Assembly (NCBI GenBank): GCA_937891085.1
Contig: CALAEY010000065.1
Location: 1-56,676, forward strand
DNA from: an uncultured Prevotellaceae bacterium
Lineage (GTDB): Bacteria > Bacteroidota > Bacteroidia > Bacteroidales > Bacteroidaceae
DNA length: 56,676 nt
Direction of reading: 5' to 3'
In this document: piece by piece, positions 8,052 to 16,094 of the stretch
Layout of the letters: every line of letters starts with the position of its first letter
How positions within the stretch are numbered: position 1 is the first letter of the stretch
Notes under the pieces: model-generated
Seen by the model: the letters and a program-made list of their open reading frames with translations, nothing else
Told to the model about the DNA's origin: nothing
The model's database searches: none
Position numbers and translations under genes: made by a program

Positions 8052-8151
8052 ATTATGAATTATAAATTATGAATTATTTTGAGTTGTCCCTTGAAAAGGT
8101 GGTGATATGCGGTTTTATAATTCATAATTTATAATTCATAATTCATAATTA
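8050..8151. repeat. Inverted heptad arrays forming a 28-bp perfect hairpin between mutS2 and hisH
   Basis: Four 7-bp units (GAATTAT, GAATTAT, AAATTAT, GAATTAT) at 8050-8077 are the exact reverse complement of 8117-8144. The two arms are separated by 39 bp, and a further unit ATAATTA follows to 8151. The first arm begins at the mutS2 stop codon. There is no T run, so termination is possible but not typical. Confidence 0.9.
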
Positions 8152-8185
8152 TTTCGTATTTTTGCACCCGAAAAAGTAACAAAAG

Positions 8186-8776
8186 ATGAAAGTTGCCATC
8201 ATAGACTATAATGCTGGGAATATCCGCTCGGTGGAGAATGCTCTCCGAAGGCTGGGCGTGGAGCCTGTGCTGACAGCCGATCATGACACCATACGCCATG
8301 CAGATAAGGTGGTGTTTCCAGGGCAGGGTGAAGCCAGCAGCACCATGAGCTTCCTCAGAGCGCAAGGACTGGATGAGGTCATCAAGAACCTGAAGCAACC
8401 CACATTGGGCATCTGCATAGGCATGCAGTTGCTCTGCAAGCATTCGGAAGAAGGAGATACTGACTGTCTGGGCATCTTCGATGCAGAAGTGAAGCGTTTT
8501 CAGCCGCAGCGTCATGAAGACAAGATACCGCAGATGGGATGGAATACCATCGGGCAACTGAAGGGTGTGCTGTATGAACGCTTCCAGAAAGAAGAATATG
8601 TGTACTTCGTGCATAGCTACTATGTGCCCCTCTGCCCTTGGACAGCAGCAGTGACAGACTATATTCAGCCTTATTCGGCTTCAGTGTGCAAGGACAACTT
8701 CTACGCCACGCAGTTCCATCCAGAGAAAAGTGGGTCGGTAGGGGAGCGCATCTTGCAAAACTTTCTAAAACTGTAA
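8186..8776 (+). CDS. hisH: Imidazole glycerol phosphate synthase, glutaminase subunit HisH
   Basis: A 196-residue class I glutamine amidotransferase. It releases ammonia from glutamine and channels it to HisF in step five of histidine synthesis. Motifs are NAGNIRSVENALRRLG at the N-terminus, the oxyanion strand FPGQGEASS, the nucleophile cysteine in LGICIGMQLL near residue 78, and the catalytic His-Glu in QFHPEKSG near 180. The length is standard. It heads a tight his cluster: hisA starts 3 bp after its stop. A -7 box TATTTTTG at 8157-8164 lies 22 bp before the ATG, without a clear -33 box because a heptad array occupies that position. Confidence 0.96.
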   Translation: MKVAIIDYNAGNIRSVENALRRLGVEPVLTADHDTIRHADKVVFPGQGEASSTMSFLRAQGLDEVIKNLKQPTLGICIGMQLLCKHSEEGDTDCLGIFDAEVKRFQPQRHEDKIPQMGWNTIGQLKGVLYERFQKEEYVYFVHSYYVPLCPWTAAVTDYIQPYSASVCKDNFYATQFHPEKSGSVGERILQNFLKL

Positions 8777-8779
8777 GCC

Positions 8780-9505
8780 ATGAAGATAGAACTCATACCT
8801 GCCATAGACATCATAGAGGGGAAGTGCGTACGCCTTTCCCAAGGCGACTATGACAGGCGGAAAGAATATAACGAGCGTCCGCTGGAGGTCGCAAAGCGCT
8901 TACAGGATGCGGGCATTCGCCGTCTGCATGTGGTGGACCTTGACGGAGCAGCCAGCAGTCATATAGTGAACTATCGTTCGCTGGAGGAGATTGCTGGGCA
9001 TACCGATTTGGTGATAGACTTTGGCGGAGGCTTGAAATCTGATGATGACCTGCGCATCGCCTTCGAGTGCGGAGCGGCTATGGTGACAGGTGGCAGCATA
9101 GCTGTGAAAGATGCGGAGACCTTCTGCCGTTGGCTGCAGGTCTATGGCAGTGAGCGCATCATCTTGGGGGCAGATGCCAAAGATAAAAAGGTGGCAGTGA
9201 GTGGGTGGAAGGAAAACAGCGACTTGGAGTTGCTGCCGTTTATCAGCAGTTATGTGGAGCGAGGTATTGATAAAGTGATTTGTACGGATATCAGCAAGGA
9301 TGGTATGCTTCAAGGTCCCGCAGTGGGACTATACCAAGAGATACAGGAGCAGCATCCATCGCTCCATCTCATAGCCAGTGGCGGAGTAGGTAGTATGGAC
9401 GACATTAAGCGTCTGGAAGAAGCCGGTGTGCCAGCCGTAATCTTCGGAAAGGCGTTGTATGAAGGAAGGATTACAATGGATGAACTAATAATTCATAATT
9501 CATAA
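8780..9505 (+). CDS. hisA: Phosphoribosylformimino-AICAR phosphate isomerase HisA
   Basis: A 241-residue TIM-barrel isomerase converting ProFAR to PRFAR, step four of histidine synthesis. It shows IPAIDIIEGKCVRLSQGDY at the N-terminus with the catalytic Asp, FGGGLKSDDDL with a phosphate loop, TDISKDGM with the second Asp near 175, and ASGGVGSMDDI near 200. The length is standard. The last residues, IIHNS and the stop codon, are encoded by a heptad repeat array (9488-9508), so the array extends or replaces the native C-terminus. It lies between hisH and hisF in one operon. Confidence 0.96.
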   Translation: MKIELIPAIDIIEGKCVRLSQGDYDRRKEYNERPLEVAKRLQDAGIRRLHVVDLDGAASSHIVNYRSLEEIAGHTDLVIDFGGGLKSDDDLRIAFECGAAMVTGGSIAVKDAETFCRWLQVYGSERIILGADAKDKKVAVSGWKENSDLELLPFISSYVERGIDKVICTDISKDGMLQGPAVGLYQEIQEQHPSLHLIASGGVGSMDDIKRLEEAGVPAVIFGKALYEGRITMDELIIHNS

Positions 9506-9508
9506 TTT
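9488..9508 (+). repeat. Heptad array ATAATTC x3 at the hisA stop codon
   Basis: Units ATAATTC, ATAATTC and ATAATTT with a 7-bp period. They overlap the last codons and stop of hisA and end 14 bp before the hisF start. Confidence 0.85.
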
Positions 9509-9522
9509 AAATATTTAAGAAA

Positions 9523-10278
9523 TTGTTGGCTAAGCGTATCATATCATGCCTTGACATCAAGGACGGACAGACGGTGAAGGGAACCAACTTCCTGAACCTC
9601 AGACAAGCGGGTGACCCCGTGGAACTGGCGCGTGCCTACAGCGATCAAGGGGTGGATGAGTTGGTCTTTCTCGACATCACTGCCAGTTTCGAAGGCCGAA
9701 AGACCTTCACGGAGTTGGTGAAGCGCATCGCAGAGAACATCAATATCCCCTTTACTGTGGGAGGAGGCATCCATGAACTGAGCGATGTGGATAGATTGTT
9801 GAGCGCTGGTGCCGATAAGATCTCTGTGAACTCTGCAGCTATCCGTCATCCAGAGCTGATAGATGAGATAGCCAGCCACTTTGGGAGTCAGGTGTGTGTA
9901 TTGGCTGTAGATGCCAAGCAGACACCACAAGGCTGGAAGTGCTACCTGAACGGTGGACGTGTGGAGACAGAACGCGAACTCTTTAGTTGGGTGCGTGAAG
10001 GTCAGGAGCGAGGCGCTGGTGAGGTGCTGTTCACCAGCATGGATCATGACGGCGTGCGCCAAGGCTATGCGAATGAGGCACTTGCCCAGATGGCAGACGC
10101 CTTGTCTATCCCAGTGATAGCCAGTGGCGGAGCAGGTAAGATGGAGCATTTCAGGGATGCCTTCAAAGTAGGAAAAGCAGATGCTGCATTGGCAGCAGGT
10201 GTTTTTCACTTCGGAGATATCAAAATTCCCGAATTAAAGTCTTATCTTTGTAGCGAGAATATTGTTATTAGAAATTGA
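9523..10278 (+). CDS. hisF: Imidazole glycerol phosphate synthase, cyclase subunit HisF
   Basis: A 251-residue TIM-barrel cyclase that uses HisH-derived ammonia to make imidazole glycerol phosphate and AICAR from PRFAR. It has LAKRIISCLDIKDG with the catalytic Asp, FLDITASFEGRKT, the phosphate loop VGGGIHELSD, VNSAAI, the second catalytic Asp in TSMDHDGVRQGY near residue 175, and ASGGAGKMEHF. The start is TTG at 9523: it gives the usual MLAKRII N-terminus and no ATG fits. HisF families often read ...SIPCLD...; here it is SCLD, an ordinary variation. It sits between hisA and hisIE. Confidence 0.95.
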   Translation: MLAKRIISCLDIKDGQTVKGTNFLNLRQAGDPVELARAYSDQGVDELVFLDITASFEGRKTFTELVKRIAENINIPFTVGGGIHELSDVDRLLSAGADKISVNSAAIRHPELIDEIASHFGSQVCVLAVDAKQTPQGWKCYLNGGRVETERELFSWVREGQERGAGEVLFTSMDHDGVRQGYANEALAQMADALSIPVIASGGAGKMEHFRDAFKVGKADAALAAGVFHFGDIKIPELKSYLCSENIVIRN

Positions 10279-10284
10279 GAACTT

Positions 10285-10893
10285 ATGCTTGATTTTGACA
10301 AAATGAACGGACTGGTTCCTGTCATCGTGCAGGATGCCGATACAAAGACGGTCTTGATGCTGGGCTTCATGAACAAGGAGGCCTATGAGAAAACGTTGGA
10401 GACAGGAAAGGTGACTTTCTATAGCCGTACGCGCCAGACGCTCTGGACGAAGGGCGAGGAGAGTGGGCACTTCCTGCATCTGGTTTCTATGGCAGAAGAC
10501 TGCGACCACGATACACTCTTAGTGAAAGCACATCCCGAAGGCCCAACATGCCATCTGGGAACAGATACATGCTGGGGCGAGAAGAATGAAGAACCTGTGA
10601 TGTTCCTCAAGGAACTGCAGGATTTCATCTCACAGCGTCATGAGGAGATGCCTGAAGGGTCATATACCACGAGCCTGTTCCAAAGCGGTGTCAATAAAAT
10701 GGCACAGAAGGTGGGCGAAGAGGCAGTGGAAACAGTGATAGAGGCTTGCAATGGTACGGACGACCGTCTGATCTATGAGGGGGCAGACTTGCTCTATCAC
10801 CTCATTGTCTTGCTGACCAGCAAGGGATACCGTATAGAAGACTTGGCACGTGAGTTGCAAGAACGTCATAAACCCAACTGGAAAAAACACTAA
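10285..10893 (+). CDS. hisIE: Bifunctional phosphoribosyl-AMP cyclohydrolase / phosphoribosyl-ATP pyrophosphatase HisIE
   Basis: A 202-residue fusion for steps two and three of histidine synthesis. The N-terminal HisI part (residues 1-110) shows MLGFMNKEAYEKT, FYSRTRQTLWTKGEESGH and the metal-binding CDHDTLLV and CHLGTDTCW. The C-terminal HisE part (about 115-202) has KVGEEAVETVIEA and EGADLLYHLIVLL, the MazG-like metal-binding helices. It starts 7 bp after hisF. It is the last his gene here; hisG, hisD, hisC and hisB are not in the window. Confidence 0.96.
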   Translation: MLDFDKMNGLVPVIVQDADTKTVLMLGFMNKEAYEKTLETGKVTFYSRTRQTLWTKGEESGHFLHLVSMAEDCDHDTLLVKAHPEGPTCHLGTDTCWGEKNEEPVMFLKELQDFISQRHEEMPEGSYTTSLFQSGVNKMAQKVGEEAVETVIEACNGTDDRLIYEGADLLYHLIVLLTSKGYRIEDLARELQERHKPNWKKH

Positions 10894-10920
10894 GCTGATA
10901 TTAGGGTTTAGAGCCTAATG

Positions 10921-10969
10921 TTTAACGTTTAACGTTTAATGTTTAACGTATAAAGTTTAACGTTTAATG
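10921..10969 (+). repeat. Heptad array TTTAACG x7 containing the ftsE start codon
   Basis: Seven units of period 7 (TTTAACG, TTTAACG, TTTAATG, TTTAACG, TATAAAG, TTTAACG, TTTAATG). The ATG of the last unit (10967-10969) is the ftsE start codon. TTAGGGTTTAGAG at 10901-10913 before it resembles the array found after ftsE. Confidence 0.9.
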
Positions 10970-11638
10970 TCAACAGTCCTAAAATATGAGAATGTGCGTA
11001 TCTCTCAGCAAGAAGTGGATGTGCTGGAAGAGGTGAACTTGGAACTGGCAGGTGGCGAGTTTGTCTATCTGGTGGGAAAAGTTGGCTCTGGAAAGTCTAC
11101 TTTCTTGAAGACTATCTATGGAGAGGTACCAGTTGTCGATGGTAGGGCTCAAGTCTTGGGCTTCGACCTCAGACGCTTAAAGCAGAGGGACGTTCCAAAG
11201 CTGAGGCGTAAGCTGGGCATTGTCTTTCAGGATTTCAGACTGCTGACGGATCGCTCTGCGCATGATAACCTTGAGTTCGTGCTTCGTGCCACGGGATGGA
11301 GAGGAAAGCGTGAGATGGAACATCGCATAGATGAGGTACTGACGTTAGTCGGTATGCAGCATAAGGGATATAAGCTGCCTAATGAACTATCAGGTGGTGA
11401 GCAGCAGCGTGTGGTGATAGCCCGTGCCGTACTGAATCACCCGCAGATTATCTTGGCAGATGAGCCAACGGGTAATCTGGATGCAGAGACTGGTATGCAG
11501 ATTGCTGCCTTGCTGCATCGCATCTGTGAAGAACAGGGTACATTGGTCATCATGTCTACGCACAACAAGCAGTTGCTTCAGGCCTATCCTGGCAAGGTGC
11601 TGAAGATAGAGAACCATAAGATGGGCTTTTTAGTTTAG
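10967..11638 (+). CDS. ftsE: Cell division ATP-binding protein FtsE
   Basis: A 223-residue ABC ATPase matching FtsE, which with the membrane protein FtsX controls peptidoglycan hydrolases at the division site. It has Walker A VGKVGSGKST near residue 37, the Q-loop VFQDFRLL, signature LSGGEQQR near 140, Walker B IILADEPTGNLD and the switch STHNKQ. No ftsX is adjacent, which is usual in Bacteroidetes. Both its start and its stop codon lie inside heptad arrays of different unit sequence. A generic lipoprotein-exporter (LolD-like) ATPase is the main alternative, but the Phe-Arg-Leu-Leu after the Q-loop favours FtsE. Confidence 0.88.
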   Translation: MSTVLKYENVRISQQEVDVLEEVNLELAGGEFVYLVGKVGSGKSTFLKTIYGEVPVVDGRAQVLGFDLRRLKQRDVPKLRRKLGIVFQDFRLLTDRSAHDNLEFVLRATGWRGKREMEHRIDEVLTLVGMQHKGYKLPNELSGGEQQRVVIARAVLNHPQIILADEPTGNLDAETGMQIAALLHRICEEQGTLVIMSTHNKQLLQAYPGKVLKIENHKMGFLV

Positions 11639-11717
11639 AGTTTAGGGTTTAGGGTTTAGGGTTTAGAGTTTAGTAAGAGAAAATAATTTATAATTTATAA
11701 TTCATAATTCATAATTC
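11633..11717 (+). repeat. Two adjacent heptad arrays: GTTTAGG x6 then ATAATTC x5
   Basis: Six units GTTTAGA/G/T at 11633-11674 include the ftsE stop codon TAG in the first unit. After 8 bp, five units (ATAATTT, ATAATTT, ATAATTC x3) run from 11683 to 11717. One degenerate unit (11718-11724) leads in register to the lysC ATG at 11725. Confidence 0.9.
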
Positions 11718-11724
11718 AAATACG

Positions 11725-13044
11725 ATGAAGGTATTAAAGTTTGGAGGTACTTCAGTAGGTTCTGCCCAACGTATGAAAGACGTGGCAAAGTTGATTACTG
11801 ATGGTGAGCAGAAAATCGTGGTGCTCTCGGCTATGTCGGGTACTACCAATACACTGGTAGAGATTTCTGACTATCTGTACAAGAAGAATCCCGAGGGAGC
11901 CAATGAAGTGATTAACAGATTGGAGCGTAAATATCGCCAGCACATCGATGAGCTTTATAGCTCTGCAGAGTTCAAGGCGAAGGGACGTGAGCTTATCAAG
12001 AGCCACTTCGACTACATCCGTTCTTTCACGAAAGACCTTTTCACTCTGTTTGAAGAGAAGGTTATCCTCTCACAGGGTGAGCTGATCTCTACGGGTATGA
12101 TGAACTACTACCTGCAGGAACAGGGCGTGAAGTCGGTACTGCTCCCAGCGCTTGAGTTTATGCGTACGGATAAGAATGCAGAGCCAGATCCTGTTTATAT
12201 TAAGGAGAAACTGCAGTCGCAACTGGAGCTTCATCTAGGAGCCGACCTCTACATCACGCAGGGCTTCATTTGCCGTAATGCTTATGGCGAGGTAGATAAC
12301 CTGCAGCGTGGTGGCAGTGACTACACCGCTTCGCTGATAGGTGCTGCTGTTGGGGCCAGCGAGATTCAGATTTGGACAGATATAGACGGTATGCACAATA
12401 ATGATCCTCGTGAGGTGGACAAGACAGAGGCTGTGCGCAGCCTTCATTTCGAGGAAGCTGCTGAGTTGGCTTACTTTGGTGCCAAGATCCTGCATCCTAC
12501 CTGTGTGCAGCCTGCGAAGTATGCCAATATCCCTGTGCGCTTGCTGAACACCATGGATCCAACGGCTCCTGGTACGTTGATCTCCAATGATACAGAGAAA
12601 GATAAGATAAAGGCTGTGGCTGCTAAAGACAACATCACTGCCATCAAGATAAAGAGCGGACGTATGCTCTTGGCATACGGTTTCCTGCGTAAGGTGTTCG
12701 AAATCTTCGAGAGTTATCAGACCAGTATCGACATGATCTGTACCTCAGAGGTGGGTGTGTCTGTAACGGTGGATAATACCAAGCATCTGAATGAGATCCT
12801 GGACGACCTGAAGAAGTATGGCACAGTGACTGTAGATAAGGATATGTGCATCATCTGCATCGTGGGTGACCTCGACTGGGAGAACATAGGCTTCGAGCAG
12901 TTGGCACTTGATGCTCTTCAGGGTATTCCTGTGCGTATGATTTCTTATGGCGGAAGCAACTATAACATCTCTTTCCTGATAAAGAAAGAGGACAAGAAGA
13001 GAGCGTTGCAGCAACTCAGTAACAAGTTGTTCAACGGCAAATAA
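11725..13044 (+). CDS. lysC: Aspartate kinase
   Basis: A 439-residue monofunctional aspartokinase, first step of the lysine/threonine/methionine pathway. The amino-acid kinase domain has KFGGTSVGSAQRM at the N-terminus, LSAMSGTTN, SQGELIST and RGGSDYTASLIGAAV near residue 195, with WTDIDGMHNNDPR for nucleotide binding. The C-terminal 130 residues contain two ACT-like regulatory repeats (ITAIKIKSGRML, EVGVSVTVD), so feedback inhibition by lysine is likely. The length is normal for the class. It lies 28 bp before lysA, which supports a role in lysine and diaminopimelate supply. Confidence 0.93.
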   Translation: MKVLKFGGTSVGSAQRMKDVAKLITDGEQKIVVLSAMSGTTNTLVEISDYLYKKNPEGANEVINRLERKYRQHIDELYSSAEFKAKGRELIKSHFDYIRSFTKDLFTLFEEKVILSQGELISTGMMNYYLQEQGVKSVLLPALEFMRTDKNAEPDPVYIKEKLQSQLELHLGADLYITQGFICRNAYGEVDNLQRGGSDYTASLIGAAVGASEIQIWTDIDGMHNNDPREVDKTEAVRSLHFEEAAELAYFGAKILHPTCVQPAKYANIPVRLLNTMDPTAPGTLISNDTEKDKIKAVAAKDNITAIKIKSGRMLLAYGFLRKVFEIFESYQTSIDMICTSEVGVSVTVDNTKHLNEILDDLKKYGTVTVDKDMCIICIVGDLDWENIGFEQLALDALQGIPVRMISYGGSNYNISFLIKKEDKKRALQQLSNKLFNGK

Positions 13045-13072
13045 ACAACAAACAAAGAAGTTAGATTAAAGA

Positions 13073-14236
13073 ATGACAACCACATTTCCATTGGAGCAGT
13101 TCCAACTGTTGAGGACTCCATTTTATTACTACGACACCCAAGTGCTGAGGGCTACGTTGCAGACCATCTGCGAAGAGAAAGAGGCACTTGGAAATTGTGA
13201 GGTACATTATGCCATTAAGGCCAATGCTAACCCTAAACTGTTGCCTATCATCAGCAGCTATGGCTTAGGAGCCGATTGCGTGAGTGGGGGAGAGATAGAA
13301 GCTGCGTTGAATGCTGGCTTCCCTGCCAATAAAATTGTGTTTGCTGGCGTAGGAAAGGCTGATTGGGAGATCTGCTTAGGATTGGACAAAGGCATCTTCT
13401 GCTTCAACGTGGAGTCTGTACCAGAATTGGAGGTCATCAACGAATTGGCTGGAACAATGGGGAAAGTGGCCAATGTGGCGTTCAGAATCAATCCTGATGT
13501 AGAAGCGCATACTCATGCCCATATTACAACAGGATTGGCAGAGAATAAGTTTGGCATCAGCATGGCTGATATGGAGGCTGTCATCGCAAGAGCCTCAGAT
13601 TTGGAGAATGTCCGCTTTGTGGGACTTCATTTCCATATTGGGTCGCAGATACTTGATCTGGAAGATGACTTCCTCCCGCTCTGCGAGCGTATCAATGCCT
13701 TGCAGGACCAATTAGAACAGCGAAGGATAGTGGTGGAGAATATCAATGTTGGCGGTGGACTTGGCGTGGACTATGAACAGCCAGAGAGTCATTTGGTGCC
13801 TGAATTTAAGCGTTATATGCATCTGGTAGCTTCACATCTGAAACTGCGTTCGGGACAGACGTTGCACTTCGAACCAGGCAGGTCGGTAGTGGCTCAATGT
13901 GGGGCGCTTATCAGTAGGGTGCTTTATGTGAAGCAAGGCACTGATAAACAATTTGCTATTCTCGATGCTGGAATGACAGAACTTATACGTCCGGCCCTCT
14001 ATCAAGCACATCACAAGATTGAGAACTTGACGAGTAAAGGGGATTTGGAAAAATATGACGTTGTTGGTCCTATCTGTGAGTCGAGCGATGTATTTGACAA
14101 AGGTGTCTGTCTGCCAAAGGTAAGTAGAGGAGACCTGATAGCTATACGCTCTGCTGGTGCATACGGAGAGTCGATGGCTTCTGGATACAACTGTCGCGCG
14201 CTCCCAGAAGGATATATATTGGAGGAATTGATTTGA
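13073..14236 (+). CDS. lysA: Diaminopimelate decarboxylase
   Basis: A 387-residue PLP-dependent fold-III decarboxylase turning meso-diaminopimelate into lysine. The PLP lysine is in VHYAIKANANP near residue 49. Further motifs are GADCVSGGEIEAAL, HFHIGSQI with the PLP-stacking histidine near 190, INVGGGLGVDY (phosphate-binding glycines), EPGRSVVAQCG near 265, GPICESSDVF with the active-site cysteine near 330, and AGAYGESMASGYN near 365. Length and motifs are complete. It follows lysC in the same direction, and its stop overlaps the TTG start of the next gene. Confidence 0.95.
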   Translation: MTTTFPLEQFQLLRTPFYYYDTQVLRATLQTICEEKEALGNCEVHYAIKANANPKLLPIISSYGLGADCVSGGEIEAALNAGFPANKIVFAGVGKADWEICLGLDKGIFCFNVESVPELEVINELAGTMGKVANVAFRINPDVEAHTHAHITTGLAENKFGISMADMEAVIARASDLENVRFVGLHFHIGSQILDLEDDFLPLCERINALQDQLEQRRIVVENINVGGGLGVDYEQPESHLVPEFKRYMHLVASHLKLRSGQTLHFEPGRSVVAQCGALISRVLYVKQGTDKQFAILDAGMTELIRPALYQAHHKIENLTSKGDLEKYDVVGPICESSDVFDKGVCLPKVSRGDLIAIRSAGAYGESMASGYNCRALPEGYILEELI

Positions 14237-15084
14237 AGAAACATGGGCTTTGGATGGCACTGCTCTTTGCAGCCTTTGTGGTGGCAGGGTGTGGTGACCG
14301 TGTAAAGAAATTGGGGGAAAGAATAGAGAATCTGGCCGATCAATGGGAGCCTTTAGAAGAGGTAGAGGAGCCAGAGGAAATCGAAAAGGAAGAACCTGAA
14401 CCTGTGATTCAGGATGGAGCCTTCGATGATTTCTTCTATGCCTATGTGGCTGATAGTGAGTTTCGCAAACAGCGTACTAAGTTTCCTTTACCTTATTATC
14501 AATATGATGAACCACTGAAACTAGAAGAGGAGCAGTGGGCAAGTAAAGACTTGTTTGCTTCTGGAGAAAACTATTCAGTCATCTTCGATAAAGAAGAGGA
14601 GCTTGAAATGGAAGTAGACACGTTGACCTCCATCCAGTTTGAATGGATCACACTTGAGAATCTGGAGGTAGAGAAGCTTTACTTTGAACGTATCGATGGA
14701 GTTTGGACGCTGGAAGCTGTGAATGTGCGTGCTTTGGAAGAAGGCGACAATGCAGACTTTGTGCAGTTCTACCAGAAGTTTGTTGCAGATTCCCTCTTTC
14801 AGCAGCAGCATGTGAAAGATCCGATTACCTACATCACTGTAGATCCCGATAATGATTTCTCCATCTTAGAGTCGTTCATCGATGCTGAACAATGGCCAGC
14901 TTTCCGCCCAGATATTCCTACCGTAAGGTTGTCTAACATCTATTACGGACAGCGTAATGAGAATGCCTCTGTGGAGAAGATACTGAAGCTTGTGAATATG
15001 GAAGGCGGGTATTCCAGCTTGCTCTATTTCAGGAAGTTCAGAGGAAGTTGGCAATTGTATAGATACGAAGATACCAGTGTATAG
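14233..15084 (+). CDS. Putative lipoprotein, DUF4348-like
   Basis: A 283-residue protein with a lipoprotein signal: KK near the start, a hydrophobic stretch (LWMALLFAAFVV) and lipobox VAGC, giving lipidated Cys near residue 20. An acidic linker (EEVEEPEEIEKEEPEP) follows, then a globular region rich in aromatic residues with two similar halves: DDFFYAYVADSEFRKQRTKF near 65 and FVQFYQKFVADSLFQQQHVK near 175. The halves suggest an internal duplication. I think this is the Bacteroidetes DUF4348 family; its function is unknown. The start is TTG at 14233, overlapping the lysA stop as TTGA, and there is no better ATG. It is probably cotranscribed with lysA and murB. Confidence 0.6.
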   Translation: MKKHGLWMALLFAAFVVAGCGDRVKKLGERIENLADQWEPLEEVEEPEEIEKEEPEPVIQDGAFDDFFYAYVADSEFRKQRTKFPLPYYQYDEPLKLEEEQWASKDLFASGENYSVIFDKEEELEMEVDTLTSIQFEWITLENLEVEKLYFERIDGVWTLEAVNVRALEEGDNADFVQFYQKFVADSLFQQQHVKDPITYITVDPDNDFSILESFIDAEQWPAFRPDIPTVRLSNIYYGQRNENASVEKILKLVNMEGGYSSLLYFRKFRGSWQLYRYEDTSV

Positions 15085-15089
15085 AAACT

Positions 15090-16091
15090 ATGGAAAATTA
15101 TAATCTGAAATCACATAACACCTTCGGATTGGAGGCTGTGGCCGATCATTTCCTGGAATATGGAAGTGAGGAGGAATTGCTGCAATTTATCCAAAAGGGA
15201 AGTCTGAAGGGCAGACTACTCCACATTGGTGCAGGTAGTAATTTGCTTTTCATGAATCCTACTTATCACGGAACGGTGCTGCACTCGCGTATTCGTGGCA
15301 TAGAAGTAGAGCGTGAAGATGAAGAGCACGTCTGGGTGCGTGTGGGCGCTGGTGAGGTTTGGGACGATTTTGTGGCCTACTGTGTGGAGAAGCAATGGTA
15401 TGGGGCAGAAAACCTATCGTTGGTTCCTGGGGAGGTTGGAGCAGCTGCTGTTCAGAATATCGGAGCCTATGGGGTAGAGGTGAAGGATCTCATCACTCAG
15501 GTAGAGACTGTCGCATTGGATGGAACCTCCCGAATCTTTGAGGTGAGCGAATGTGGCTATGCCTATAGAGACAGCATCTTCAAGCAAGCAGACATGAAAT
15601 GCTACTTTGTGACAAGGGTGCATTTCTGTCTGAGTAAGACGCCATGTTTCCATACAGAATATGGCGCCATAAAGCAAGAACTTGAAAAACGAGGAGAACT
15701 GAACCTCAGAACATTACGCGATGTTATTATAGCGATAAGGCAGAGTAAGCTCCCAGATCCAACGATACTTGGAAATGCTGGTAGTTTCTTCAAGAATCCT
15801 GTGGTGAGTCGTACCAAGTTTGAGGAACTTCAGAGACAATATGAGCACATGCCTCATTATGAGATTGACGCTGATCATGTGAAGATTCCAGCAGGATGGC
15901 TCATCGAGCAGAGCGGTTGGAAGGGACGCGCCTTAGGGCCTGCTGCTGTTCATGATAAGCAGGCTCTGGTGCTGGTGAATCGTGGCGGAGCAACTGGGGC
16001 AGACATTGTGGCGCTGAGTGATGCTGTGTGTCAAGAAGTGGCGCAGAAGTTCGGTATAGAAATCAGTCCTGAAGTTAACTTTATCGATTAA
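15090..16091 (+). CDS. murB: UDP-N-acetylenolpyruvoylglucosamine reductase
   Basis: A 333-residue MurB of the longer, E. coli-like type. It reduces UDP-GlcNAc-enolpyruvate to UDP-MurNAc with NADPH and FAD in peptidoglycan precursor synthesis. It begins with SHNTFGLEAVADHF; FAD-binding GAGSNLLF and PGEVGAAAVQNIGAYGVEV follow near residues 47 and 112. YRDSIFK near 155 holds the conserved Arg, NAGSFFKNPVV near 228 contains the proton-donor Ser, and PAGWLIEQSGWKG near 268 is type I-specific. It starts 5 bp after the lipoprotein gene and ends 3 bp before the hydrolase gene. Confidence 0.95.
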   Translation: MENYNLKSHNTFGLEAVADHFLEYGSEEELLQFIQKGSLKGRLLHIGAGSNLLFMNPTYHGTVLHSRIRGIEVEREDEEHVWVRVGAGEVWDDFVAYCVEKQWYGAENLSLVPGEVGAAAVQNIGAYGVEVKDLITQVETVALDGTSRIFEVSECGYAYRDSIFKQADMKCYFVTRVHFCLSKTPCFHTEYGAIKQELEKRGELNLRTLRDVIIAIRQSKLPDPTILGNAGSFFKNPVVSRTKFEELQRQYEHMPHYEIDADHVKIPAGWLIEQSGWKGRALGPAAVHDKQALVLVNRGGATGADIVALSDAVCQEVAQKFGIEISPEVNFID

Positions 16092-16094
16092 CCT

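Noticed and set aside
11633..11674. TTTAGGG repeats as a telomere-like sequence
   Set aside because: The likeness to plant telomere repeats is coincidental; the array is one of many 7-bp arrays with different units in this circular-type bacterial chromosome.
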